64,000 nt of DNA. Source: Sabellastarte sp. h YS-2021 (Eukaryota > Annelida > Polychaeta > Sabellida > Sabellidae). The position numbers and the translations under genes were made by a program. Of this stretch, positions 22,046-34,300 are shown one piece after another. The notes beneath the pieces were generated by a model. That model was given only the letters and a program-made list of their open reading frames with translations. It was not told where the DNA came from and did not search any database. Position 1 is the stretch's first letter, and each line of letters begins with the position of its first letter. Location of the stretch: positions 6,017,962-6,081,961 of the forward strand of contig OZ024933.1 of NCBI GenBank assembly GCA_964017235.1, written 5' to 3'.

Positions 22046-24664
22046 TCAGACCTTCATAACATGGCAAGAGAATGAGAAATCTGAATCAAACCAGACACCA
22101 AGGTTCCTAACTGCATCTATTGGTGATATAAGATTACCAAGTACATGTATGTTGACCGGGAAGGACTGATTAAGTTTTTCGCGCTGAGACTTTGAGCCAA
22201 ACACAATGAATTCGGTCTTATCAGGATTTAGCTTGAGCTTATTTGTACAGAGCCATCTCTTTACATCTTCAAGGCAGTATGACAGCTTATCAAGGGCCGA
22301 GGCAACATTTTTATGTGTGAGATGTACATACAATTGTGTGTCATCAGCGTAGAACTGGAAACTAATACCAGGATGATTCCGTATGACTTTACTCAGTGGA
22401 GTAGTATAGAGTGAAAAAAGGATTGGCCCCAGGACAGGGCCTTGAGGCACACCATACAACAACTTTTTGGCATCAGATAAAATTGACCCAATCTTAATGC
22501 ACTGAACACGGTCTGAGAGATAAGACTTAAACCAATCGAGGACAACCCCGCTCACACCAAACCAGGAGCTAAGAGAATTAAGTAGCGTATCATGATCAAT
22601 AGTATCAAATGCTGCTGATTGATCCAAGAGAACGACAGCAGTAGCCTCACCTTTAGCAAAAGCCAAATGAACATCATTCTTAATTGAGAGCAATGCAGAT
22701 TCAGTTGAGTGACCCAGTTTATAGGCAGATTGCCTCACATTCTTTAGTCCGTTCAAACTGACATGGTCATTCAATTGAGAAGCAACAACACGTTCAACCA
22801 GTTTGGATATGAAGCCCAACCCAGAAACAGGTCTGTAGTTTTTTAAGTCATTTGGTGGTAGTGATGACTTGTTAATCAATGGGGTTACAATAGCCTTCTT
22901 GAACTCATCAGGTACAACACCTTCTGACAACGAGCAGTTAACAAGCCTGGTGATAGAGGGCAGTAAAATATCAATACATTCCTTAACCAGAAATGTAGGC
23001 CATGGATCTAACAAACAAGATTTAGTGGGTGACTTCATGATAATTTTTCTAATTTCCTCTTGAGAAACTTGTTTAAAGCAGCTGAAATTGGGTACATCAG
23101 GTGGAGGAGGCAGAGTGAGAGAGTCACTAGAGGAAAATGAGTTTCTGATTTTAGCTATTTTGTCACTGAAGAAAGTGACAAACCGGTCAGCAAGACCTTT
23201 CTTAGATTCATGAGAAGGGAGTACTGCTTCAGGACTAGAGTGCAGTGCAGAATGCAAGACCTGCCATAGCTTGTTGGAGTCGTTAGCATTTTCTCTGATC
23301 AGGTTTCTGAAGTAATTTGCTTTATCTTTGTTGACCAGTGAATTGCACCGGGCAATCTGTCTTCGAAGTCTAGCTTGATTATAGGCAGATTTATCTTTAC
23401 GCCAGATTCGTTCCAGCTGTTGCCTGATGGTTTTTGCCAGCCTGTAGGTGTCAGATAGCCAACCAGTAGCTTGCTTAGTAAAAATACGAGTAACCAATGG
23501 TGCATGCTTGTCGAGCAATTTGCTCAAATCATCTAAGTATTGTTCACACAAACCACTGACTGTATCACCAGGGCATTTTACGAATGCACTATTTCCCAAA
23601 TCCTTATGGAAACTATCCATGTCAATTTTATGATACCTCCTAAAGGTGACAACTTTTGCCTTATGTGAAGGAGGATTAACTGAATCAAGCTGAGCAAGGA
23701 CAAGAGCATGATCAGAAATAAATTCAGCAACTCGTACATTAGAGATGACACTGGCATCAGTAGGAGTAAGAACAAGGTCTAGGATATGACCATGAAGATG
23801 GGTAGCCGTTTGAACATTTTGTGTTATATTGCATGATTCTAAACAGTTTTGGAATTTGATACTATCATTTGAAGAAGTATCCACATGAATGTTGAAATCC
23901 CCACAAATTAGGAATGAGGGAGAAACTGAGGATAAGTATTCTACAAGATTGAGAAATTGGTCCAGGAAACTGTCAGAGCATGAGCCAGGTGGACGATAAA
24001 CACAAGTCAACACAAGCGGTTGAGCCGCAGACCCAATTGCAATGCTAATATTTTCAAAGGAACTGAAAGTAGGTGTATCCACAGATCTAAACTGTATAGC
24101 TTTGTTGATAAAAAATCCAACACCACCACCACGGCCATGAATACGGGGTTTGTGGCAGAATTTGAAACCTGTCGGGGTGATGGAATGTAGAAGGCTATCC
24201 GTTTCCTCCTGGCGAGTATGTGTTTCAGTGACAGCAAGAATGTCGACAGAATGTACTGTTACAGTATCATTAATGCAGGGTCCCTTGTTTCTTACAGATC
24301 GGCAATTTACCACCCCAAACGAGATTGGTCCAGGATTAAGGGAGATGTCACCACAAAGCAACAATAAGGTCGCAAGGCCATGACGCTTAGCCACACAAGG
24401 GAAATGATGTGTATTCAGGACATAGCTGTGGAGTCTGTAGGGGCGTGGTAATGAAGTAAGACCATGAGCAGACAACGGAATAAACACTTTGGAATCACTG
24501 CATACTAACTTTCTCCAAAACAACAGTAAGAGGAACAACCAGCGGATGGTACTCATTGCAGTCCAGTTCCCTAAACTAAGAACAGGACCGTGAGGAGTAA
24601 CACCAGTATGCCTTAATTCTAAGTTAGTTACTATGTGACACAGTTTGTCCACTCTAAATTCCAT
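22046..24664 (-). CDS. LINE polyprotein: 2A-like motif, endonuclease, reverse transcriptase
   Basis: 872 codons. Residues 1-104 contain a hydrophobic run near 41-50 and a second (LATLLLL) just before GDISLNPGP at residues 105-113 (24326-24352), matching the 2A ribosome-skipping motif D-x-x-x-NPGP known from CR1-type and related LINEs. An APE-type endonuclease follows (VNCRS, AVTETH, GDFNIHVD, ISDHALV), then reverse transcriptase with KNYRPVSGLG, AAFDTIDHD, GVPQGPVLGP and FYADD at 771-775. The frame ends just after FSCHVMKV because of the downstream insertion, and the C-terminal part lies at 21014-21584. No separate ORF1 is seen upstream. Role: target-primed reverse transcription of its own RNA. 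Family assignment is from motifs only. Confidence 0.9.
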   Translation of the reverse strand: MEFRVDKLCHIVTNLELRHTGVTPHGPVLSLGNWTAMSTIRWLFLLLLFWRKLVCSDSKVFIPLSAHGLTSLPRPYRLHSYVLNTHHFPCVAKRHGLATLLLLCGDISLNPGPISFGVVNCRSVRNKGPCINDTVTVHSVDILAVTETHTRQEETDSLLHSITPTGFKFCHKPRIHGRGGGVGFFINKAIQFRSVDTPTFSSFENISIAIGSAAQPLVLTCVYRPPGSCSDSFLDQFLNLVEYLSSVSPSFLICGDFNIHVDTSSNDSIKFQNCLESCNITQNVQTATHLHGHILDLVLTPTDASVISNVRVAEFISDHALVLAQLDSVNPPSHKAKVVTFRRYHKIDMDSFHKDLGNSAFVKCPGDTVSGLCEQYLDDLSKLLDKHAPLVTRIFTKQATGWLSDTYRLAKTIRQQLERIWRKDKSAYNQARLRRQIARCNSLVNKDKANYFRNLIRENANDSNKLWQVLHSALHSSPEAVLPSHESKKGLADRFVTFFSDKIAKIRNSFSSSDSLTLPPPPDVPNFSCFKQVSQEEIRKIIMKSPTKSCLLDPWPTFLVKECIDILLPSITRLVNCSLSEGVVPDEFKKAIVTPLINKSSLPPNDLKNYRPVSGLGFISKLVERVVASQLNDHVSLNGLKNVRQSAYKLGHSTESALLSIKNDVHLAFAKGEATAVVLLDQSAAFDTIDHDTLLNSLSSWFGVSGVVLDWFKSYLSDRVQCIKIGSILSDAKKLLYGVPQGPVLGPILFSLYTTPLSKVIRNHPGISFQFYADDTQLYVHLTHKNVASALDKLSYCLEDVKRWLCTNKLKLNPDKTEFIVFGSKSQREKLNQSFPVNIHVLGNLISPIDAVRNLGVWFDSDFSFSCHVMKV

Positions 24665-24715
24665 CCTGTGGGCGACTCACGGGCACCCTACACTCCTCAC
24701 TGAGCCTCTAGAATA

Positions 24716-25273
24716 AACAATTTCCCTAAAGTGAATCAAAGAGGGGATGGCCTTAAGCTAAAGGAAAGTATTGGAGTGACTAAAAATACAAAATAGTCAA
24801 TGGTATTCAGTAGATATTGACAGCCACTACAGTGAAAAACAACAATGGACTATAATGTCAATAAAATAGAAATAACTGGGCCCTTTGACGAAGCTGCAGA
24901 TGAAATTGGCAATTCTTGCTGTAACTGCAGCAATTCAATAGACATTTTGATGACCAAACATTTTCTGGACAAGTAAAAATTATAAATTATAAAATACTTT
25001 CCCCAGGAATTTGGTACTGTTGTAGTTGAATACAACAAGTTCCCCGAAAGAAATTTAACGAAAAGCTGGGTATGTTTAATTGAGCAAATGCCACGAGATA
25101 ACTTATTACAATTGTGTACATGATATGCAATTTGTGCTTTTTGAACAGCTTTTTTTGTCCAAAAAAATTGGCCAATATCTGAAAAGAAATACTAAAATAC
25201 TGATTAAAATGTTTCTTATTGTTGAATGTTTTAGTAAACACGAAACCAGATTTTTGAAATCTTGCTTTTTCAG
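24716..25273. other. Intronic sequence upstream of the first visible RFC5 exon
   Basis: AT-rich; no exon, RNA or repeat recognised. Ends in the pyrimidine-rich tract and AG acceptor at 25261-25273. Confidence 0.5.
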
Positions 25274-25355
25274 AGTGAATATCACCAAAGATGGGAAGAA
25301 GGCACTACTGGCTCTCGCAAACGGAGACATGAGGAGAGTTCTCAACGTTCTGCAG
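25274..25355 (+). CDS. RFC5: RFC5 exon (sensor-2 region)
   Basis: First base completes a codon split with the upstream exon, then VNITKDGKKALLALANGDMR and onward to VLNVLQ. Acceptor TTTTTCAG, donor CAG|GTATAT. GDMRR is the sensor-2 arginine motif of RFC small subunits. Confidence 0.92.
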
Positions 25356-28300
25356 GTATATTTTCATGTGGGAAAAAGACCAGAGATAATACTGTGTAGG
25401 TCAGGTATAAGTAGGGTGTTTGCACAACCAGATTTTATGATCAATTGATCACAAAGCAAATTGTGACATGTAATTAAATGATCAAGGTCCGTAGTCCGGA
25501 GTTATGGGTGTGACCAAAGGGAAGGAGACTAAGTTGGGAAACTAGAGTTAAACAGGTGAGTTTTCAGGAGTTTCTTGAAGGATGTGACAGAGGGACTGTT
25601 TCTTATTTGGAAGGGGAAGGAGTTCCAAAGAACTGGGGCATAGTGACTGAAAGAATTGGAAAAAGTGTTTGATTTGTGGACTGTGGGGTCAAAGGTGGGG
25701 ATGTGAAGGAACTTAAGTTTAGGTCTGCTGTGTCTTGTGTGTCTGGAGGAGGTGTAGGGGTAATTAATTCACTTAGGAAAGTTTCCTCCCCACCGATGTA
25801 AGCAAACATATTTTTCTAGTTTAATAAATTGACGCAAATGAAAGCTCACTAGCACTTTCACCTGTAATTATCTCAGTTGGAAAATTGGGGCTTGTTTTAG
25901 AAAAGAGCTTAACCCTGGGCCTGGTTTTAAAGTAAAGATGTTTACTTTAGATTTAGGCAAAGTCTGTGGTCCTAGATTTTGGAAATTCATCATTAAGAAA
26001 TACCCTTTTGCACTTTTGATGTCAAAGCTCAAAGTGACATATACGACAATAACACAGTTTAATAATAATAATAAATAATAATATACAAACTCTTTAAGTG
26101 ATTAATTTTGTTCTAAATCAAATTCTAAGGCGCTATTAAATTAAGGGAATATCGTAAGTTCATGGACAGAAAGCAGTCGGCATCAGAAAGGGTTTGTATT
26201 TTGGGTTTTACGTCGCTTTCAACACTGTACAGGTCATATCACGATGGGTAGTTGGAAGGGCAGAGGAAACCAGTACATACAGTTCGTTAGGGTTCTGTAC
26301 TGTAAACTGCCGACCAATGGCAAGCAACTACCATCTTTCCCACTTGAGGCCGTGCCGGGAATCAAACCCCGGCCTCAGAGGTGGGAGGCGAGTTACCATT
26401 TAGTGTTTGTTAAATGATCTTCACTATATTACTGTTGGTGAAGAAATCATAGTTATCTGGTATTTTCCTTTTAGCCTTAGTTAATGACATTTGTTTGTAC
26501 AACTATTTCTTCAGAGTACATCCATGGCTTACGATGAGGTCAGTGAGGACACTGTGTACACATGTGTGGGTCATCCACTCAGAAAGGACATTCAGAACAT
26601 CGTCCACTGGATGCTCAACGAAAACTTCACCATGGCTTATAATAGTATCCTTTTATTAGTCGAATCTTTGATTCGAGTTATGTACTGGGTTGTGGCCGCG
26701 ATTTTAAATTGGCTGATTAAGCCCTTAAATATCAAATTCTGAATAATATTTGTTCACATATCGGTACATTAAGGTGTATATTATACACTCTGCCATTTTG
26801 AAGATTTTTAATGCTTTTATTAAGTTATATTTTATGAAGTAAAAAGCATGTCTGGCACTACGTCTGGCTTTCTATAAGGTCCCGTATGTCCTAGAACTTA
26901 TTGTATTCCCATTGTGATTTTCTACTCGAACGAGTCTTTTTTAACCGTTTCGTCTGCTGGTTTCTAGACCTTAAACCCCCAAGTAATTTATTTGTCTGCT
27001 GGTGTATCAAGCAGTCACTGTTAATGTAAAATTGTTGTCTGCGCATCTAACCATTTGTCAAACAAATAAACCGCAAAGAAATTAATGAATGAAGTGACGT
27101 CACGGTAGTACTACACATTTGCTGTTCAGCCAATCAGAATCGAGAACCCCTCTGGCAGAGACAATGAAAATTTTCAAACTCCGTAGTTCTACATTCAACC
27201 ACTCCAGGGCGCTTTTGTATGTCCTAGAAGTTATCACGTGATTTCTTTTTTCTGTCAATCCGTTTCTTATTTTGGAAGAAGTTGTCTTCCAAATTGTTTT
27301 ACAGTATATTTACAAAATAAACCAGTTCGCTAATCTTATTTCCTGACAATATTTTATAAAATGGACGTTTCGACAAAGATCAGATACTTAAATTTAAGCT
27401 ACAGAACTCAGAGCGATAGCACCCAAGTCATTAATATTCATGAGAAGATATGAGGTCACGGATTTCCCCTGGCATTTCCTGACAATATTCTATAAAATGG
27501 ACGTTTCGACAAAGATCAAATACTTTAAGCTACAGAACTCACGGCCATAGCACCAGAGTCATTAATATTCTGTGTCCTTGATTCTGATTGGCTAAACGAC
27601 AAAATACTTCATCAGTAAAATACGGCATAACCTCTGATCCCCGATTTTCGCTCATTATTGCTATCGTAATATTGTAGAAATAATACACGAATATTTTATT
27701 TAAATACTTACAATTTGTTTCTGTAAAATATCCATATACAGTACTATATATCCACGCTTCAAAATTGAAATATGTCTTCTCATTTCAAAATCAAATTTCA
27801 AACTGCAAGTCCGTGAACAGGAAATATGCTGGTAGTTTTCATCTTAAACCAGCCTTGTAAAAAAAATGTCAGGAAATCCCCACAAAGAACTGCCGTGACT
27901 GCGCATATTTGCTCATTAATATTAATGAGGGAAGTCCGTGAACAGGAAATATGCTGGTAGTTTTCATCTTAAACCAGCCTTGTAAAATATATTGTCGGAA
28001 AACCCCCTCAAAGAACTGCCGTGACTGCGCATGTTTGCTCATTAATATTAATGAGGCAAGTCCGTGGACAGGAAATATGCTGGTAGTTTTCATCTTAAAC
28101 CAGCTTTGTAAAACTGCGCATCTACAGACCCTTTATATTTGTAAACAAATACCCATCTCGAGACACAGATCTGAAAACTTCCGTGAAAGCGGGTTCTAAA
28201 TGCGGGCGATAATACAGAGTTTACAGATTTCAACACCCAGTCCTGTCCTAAGATTCGACTCTGTGGTTGGGTGAAAGCCAGCCACTTTACTCTAGTTCTA

Positions 28301-31300
28301 TGTCTCTGATAGGTTCCCAGATTTTGAAAAACCAAATCCAGACTAGTAAACCAAGGTCCTCAAAAGTATTAAAATGTTGTTTTTCGTAAACAACATAGGT
28401 GAAACCAAATATTCAATTAAAATTTTTCTTGAATAATTGTCATCCACTGTTTTGTCACTGTGATATTATTGTGTAGGAAAGGTTTATTTTTCCTGCAAAC
28501 AATTTTGGCATCTAATGGCAGGCAGTCACCTCTGTGTAGGTTTGACTCTCACAGGTGACAAATACTGACTGCCTGTCCAATATAGTCTGGTTGGTGAACG
28601 GGACGTTAAACCCCAACTTTGACTTTGTCCCGCAAACAATTGTTAATGTTTTGTTTTTGTTTTAAAAGTGATCTAACCTACAAACTCAATGCGTATATTA
28701 TATTTGTTTGATTGAAATTCATCCAGAAATGAGGGAGATAATGTTAAGTTAAAAATTTCATACTCAAGAAATAAAGGCGATATCAGTAGTGAGTAAATCA
28801 TTTGGCTGTGTGCGTATCGATATTGAATGTAAAAATGTTAAATATCAGCCAATATCGAGGGTGTGATGTTCTCTACTAAATAGTTTGAATCCGGGATACC
28901 AAAAATGTTTTTGTTTTAGCATATCCCAAACCACTAACAGGAAATGAACTTTACCAAAAGAGAACATGACAGTTTTAAACTATCAAAATACAAGATAAAA
29001 GAGGACAAATTTTACTCAATTTAGACTTTTTTCAAATATTTACAGTGTAAGTTTACAATTTTACTTACAATGGCGATACTGTCTTTGAACATCAATACCC
29101 ATGACCATATCCCAAAACAGTATCGCCAATATCGATAAATGATGTACCTCTCTAGATATCAGGATTTGAAAATTTTAAGGAAGAGTAAAACATTTAATGA
29201 CAATATTTGTGGATGTCAGAGATGTGCTGTTAACAGGTCTGCACTCTAACAAAGGACTAGATGTCCAGTCAAGGAGAAATTACGCTGTTTTTGTTGCTAG
29301 TTATAAAGGGTTGCTAATGTTCTGGTATATCTCAGTTTTACCCCACAGCCCTTAAGGGCTGTCGGGGTATTGTTTTCACCCATGGTGTCCGGGTGGGCGG
29401 GCGGCGGGAAATAGTTTGTCCGGGCTATATCTCAGAAACTGTAAGGTGTAGGAAGTTCATACTTGGCAGGGACATTGGTTGGGGGGTGTAGGTGTGCAAC
29501 GTCATGGTCTGACCTTGATTTGACCTTTGACCTTGCCGTAGTGGCCTTGAGTTTGAAAATCTTGTCCGGGCTATATCTCGGCAACCATAAGGTGTAGGAA
29601 GTTGATACTTGACAGGGACATTAGTTGGGGGTTGTAGGTGTGCAACGTCATGGTCTAACCTTGATTTGACCTTGTGGTAGTGACCTTGACCTATAAAACC
29701 TTGTCCGGGCTATATCTCAGCAACTATAAGGTGTAGGAAGTTGATACTTGGTCGGGACATTGGTTAGGGGGTGTAGGTGTGCTACGTCATAGTTTGACCT
29801 TTGACCTTGCCGTAGTGAACTTGACCTATAAAACCTGGTCCGGGCTATATCTTGGAAACCGTAAGAGGTGTAGGAAGTTGATACTTGGTAGGGACATTGG
29901 TTTGGGGGTGTAGGTGTGCTATGTCATAGTGTGACTTTGATTTGAACTTGCTGTAGTGACCTTGACCTATAAAATCTTGTCCAGGCTATATCTCAGAGAC
30001 TGTAAGGTGTAGGAAGTTTATACTTGGTAGGGACATTGGTTGAGGGCTTTAGGTGTGCCACATCATGGTGTGACACTGATTGACCTTTGACCTTGCTATA
30101 TTGACCTTTAAAATCTTGTTGCACCTTTAAGTCTGTCTGTTGATGCAGATTAAGTACTGTTAAAGTCATATTAGAATTCATTAAGAATTTCCTTTTGCAA
30201 GTTCCCATTGTAACAGATGGAATTTCATCAAGTGAGCCACAGGCTTTTCTCCAACACCACACATAAGCATCATTGAATGTATTGCCACTTCTGTATGCAT
30301 GGGTAATATTCAAAACATCCAAACCCTAATTCGGCCATTTTTGGTTTACTGATCAATGCTGTCATTTTGTTATTGAATTGTCTTGTTTTAATACTTCATC
30401 TTTACATACATTTCTTTTCCTTAGATATTATTTTCTCTACTTAAGCATTATTTGGACCTTAATATAACTGACACTGCTCTGAAAGTATCTTGAACTTTGT
30501 ACTGTTACACTACTTCTATATCTCATGGTGTTGAAAAATATTTCCCCAGGCTGTGGGGTACGGGCATCTCTGATGCTATTTTTAATCTTTTCCTTGATGT
30601 AGTACATCAGATATCATCAATGTGAAAACGGCTAAAGGTCTGGCATTGCAAGACATTCTTACAGAGGTCCATCTGTATGTACACAGAAGTAAGTACTTAC
30701 TGTCAATCTAGTATTGATTTTCTCAGCAAATTGGGTCTCTTCACGAGTTTGAACAAAAGTAAGTCAGCCAATGAACATTTGGCCAATCAGGATGACTGTT
30801 ACAATTGTATAGCTTTGTAAGCTGTATGTTGATTGGTCATCTGCAATATCGAGATGCTGATTTAAGTACTAATTCCATTATCACCCCTTAAAGCCATCTT
30901 AAAAGGTTATCATTCCAATCACAGGCAGTGATCGTCAAGTACCTCTGAAAAATGGAGTCCAACGGAGTACATCACCTCGAAAAAATGGATTTCCAATCAT
31001 TTTTTTCGGAGTCCTGTGTTATAGTTTGCAGTAAAATCAACAGTATGATTAACCTAAGATTTTAATAGGTCAGAGTTCAACAGCTAGGCTCATAGTGTCA
31101 AACGCCCTTTTCAGATTACACAAACTGCAGATCACTCATGATTGATGTTTGGTTTTTTGAAAATCCCTGCAACCATTTGTGAATGTGGTCCTTTTTCCAA
31201 GCTTTCTTGCAATACATGAGTCATACTGAAGTCAGATAAATTGAGATTATCTTGTCCATGTTTCCTGTATTTTTTTTTGTCAATAATCTTACATATTCTT

Positions 31301-34300
31301 TACTCAGTCAGAGTTTCTCCCAACAAATGACAAAAAATAAGTAATTAAAAAAAAAATCGATTTGCCCCTGCACAATGATAATCTTGCACATGCACAGGTA
31401 AAGTATCACCATTTTGCCTTCAAAATCAAAGAATTAAATGAAAATTCACTCAATATATCACTTGTAAGCTTATTTTTTAAAGTATTTGCTAGTTTCTACA
31501 TACATAATGCATCCTAGTAGTGGGACTATCAGCCGAAATTTGCTTCTAAAACAAATATTTTCTACGTAAAGGATTTCCATCACAACAATGATTTGTGCAT
31601 GCATAATTAGAATCCACCATCTTGCCTTCAAAATCAAAGAATAACATAAAAATTCACGCAATGTATAACCCAAAAAATTATTATATATTATTATACCTCA
31701 AGTGAGTTTCGGCCAATCAGATTGCAGTATTTGCGGGCAATGTGACATGATATTGCTCGTTTTGGACAAAAAATATCACTCCAATGCCCTTTTCATCTCG
31801 AAATGTAAACAAACTACATAGATGCTGTTTACTCGATACGTCATTGTCATGTCACATGATGACGTTATTCAGCATTTCAGAATAACAAGTGGGGGGGGGG
31901 TATTGATTTTTATCAGTATCTTTGTAGAACTGGGTAGTGTATGATGTGAATGGAATTGGTTTGTGACATCATATTGTATTAAAAGGGGCTTTTCTCAAAC
32001 ATTCTACTCACTTCTCCTATACTTTTATAGTGCCTAATCTCTGCAAAGGCAGGCTCTTGCACTTTTATATACAAATACTGCTAAATAAAATAGATAAAAA
32101 AAGAAATACTTTCGGTATAATAAACAGAATAAAACACTTCTTTCTGGGAAATATTGTGATTTATGAAGCCCTTGGCCTATCGGCCCTCGGCCAATATCAC
32201 TTGCCCTCGGGCTTCATAAATCACAATATTGCCCAGAAAGAAGTGTTTTATTCTGAAAATATTGGCTAGGTTCTACATATATATTGTTTCCTAATCCTTG
32301 GATTGCCAACCAAAAGTTGCTTCTGAAACAGAAATATTTTCTACATAAAATCATGTCCCAATGGATGCACAGACAACCAAAATTTGCATCCAAATCTGAA
32401 ACCGAGTATCTAACATATTCAGGACAGCACAATTGCAATCCCTGATAAGTTCAGTCTAGAAAAACTCTAGTAGCTTCTCATTCTTTTCTCCTCTCAAATA
32501 TAACCTCATTTTTAAAGGCAGCAAATTTCTCCCTCCCCCCCCCCCTCCCCCCCTCCCCCATTAGGATATTTATCTTTGATCAACTCTAGTAGTCCGACTT
32601 CTGGGAATAGGCTCCGTTTCCTCAACCCTTTCCCAGAAAGGCCATGGGCAGGCGTGGTTTGGCTTCAGCTGTACCAGTGGAATGGAACATGCTCCCAATG
32701 AACTATTTCAAGCTTTAGAAGCCAACTCAAGACTTACCCATTGAGACTAGCTTATCCACCACCATAAATATCCTCCCCTGGCAGGCACCTACTAAGTCGC
32801 GACTTTGCTTGGTTTTAGGACTGTGCCTTTTCGAATTCCAGCATATTGGAGGATCCTCATCAATTTTAAGAATGTTTCTATTATTTCTAAAGTTTGATGT
32901 GTCCGACAGCTGGACTTGCACATTCTGCAATTTTTTTTTGTGTGTGTGTCACTTCTCCATTTCCTGTTATTTCAGTTGATCTCCCGCTTCACATCAGAAT
33001 CGTCCTGTTAGAAAAGATGGCTGAGGTCGAGTAAGTACTGTAATCAGATCCAATTTGAATTTCGCAATCAACAAAACTGCAAGCGATGTAATATAGGGGA
33101 CAAAAGAAAAACTTAGTTTAAGCCAGATTTTCAAATAGTTTGGGTCAAATAAGCTGTAGTGTTTCATTTGTTTTGATAAATATTAAAGCTGAAACGATTA
33201 TTCGTACTAGTCGATTAGTAGGTTATCAAAGCACTAGTCGACGCCAATGTTATGAAGTCGGTTAATTGTTTTCCTTATATATCACCATATAGCGGATTTT
33301 ACGCAATTGTTGTAACCATGGGTATCTCGAGTTAAGACCTTAAAACGTATCAAATTAAAGCATTTTATATGCATTTTATTTTTAAAATATCAAAATATTA
33401 CATTATTGGCCAATTATCCAATAATCTGGTGAATTCTTTGATTTTAAGCATCTCGTGATCCGCCATTTTGTTTGTTTACATCGGGAACCATCCGGAACAC
33501 ACGTTTTCGGTATTTCTCATACATGCTAAACGTCAGAAACAATTAATCGATTAGTCGACGGTTAATGCAAGCGACTACCCGGCCACCAAAATTTGCTAAT
33601 CGTTTCAGCCTTAATAAATATACAAGAAATATATTATGTACAGAAAAACCTGAGCTATGATTTTTTTGCAATATTTAAATCACTGTGTATTGATAAAGCA
33701 AAAAAGGTGAATTGTAATACATAATAATATATGAATAAATTTGCATTACATTTCATTTGTTGTGCAAAGAAAGTCAATCAGTGAAGTGAGATTTTACTTC
33801 TCCGTGGTCAGAATACCTGTATCTTGTCACATGGAGAAAAAGGTTTTAATAACACTGGACATTTGAACATTGGCCTCTACAGTGTCTTAACAGTTAATTA
33901 GAGCGGCCACGTTATATCTATAACATTTATATGTAGTAGCAAGGCTTGTTCTTTCTGATGTACACCATTCATGCTGCTCGGTTGCAAGGGTACAGCAAAT
34001 ATACAGCGAAATCAAACATAGTAATCAACAGTTATAAAAAAATTGAATTAAAAAACATTAAATAAAAATAAAAAATTCTGGAAAAATTTTATTGATCCGT
34101 TATTTTCTACACAAGTTTATGTCATTATTTAAACAGAATTTTTCCTTTATGTAAATATAAAAATGTCCAAGAATTTTTGAGTTATTTCATGTAGTTTCAC
34201 GTGTAGAGTGATGAATTGATCATCACATTCAGTTTATTTTGGCTGGAGTATTTGAAGGAAGTGACTATACCCTCCAGTCTCAGCCGACATCTGTTCAAAT

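Larger units (their letters stand above)
20865..24715 (-). mobile_element. CR1/L2-like LINE, nearly full length
   Basis: Minus-strand non-LTR retrotransposon. The 3' tail contains AGCGCTATAAAAGTGC and ends in a short TTAGAA-type repeat near 20865. Coding sequence runs from ATG at 24664, with endonuclease and reverse transcriptase, and resumes after a 452-bp insertion (21585-22036) to a stop at 21014. Both coding parts are open, so apart from the insertion the copy looks young. The 5' limit is uncertain. Confidence 0.88.

Noticed and set aside
31060-31240. Reverse transcriptase fragment on the minus strand
   Set aside because: A KRAFDT-like word is present, but no second motif supports it.
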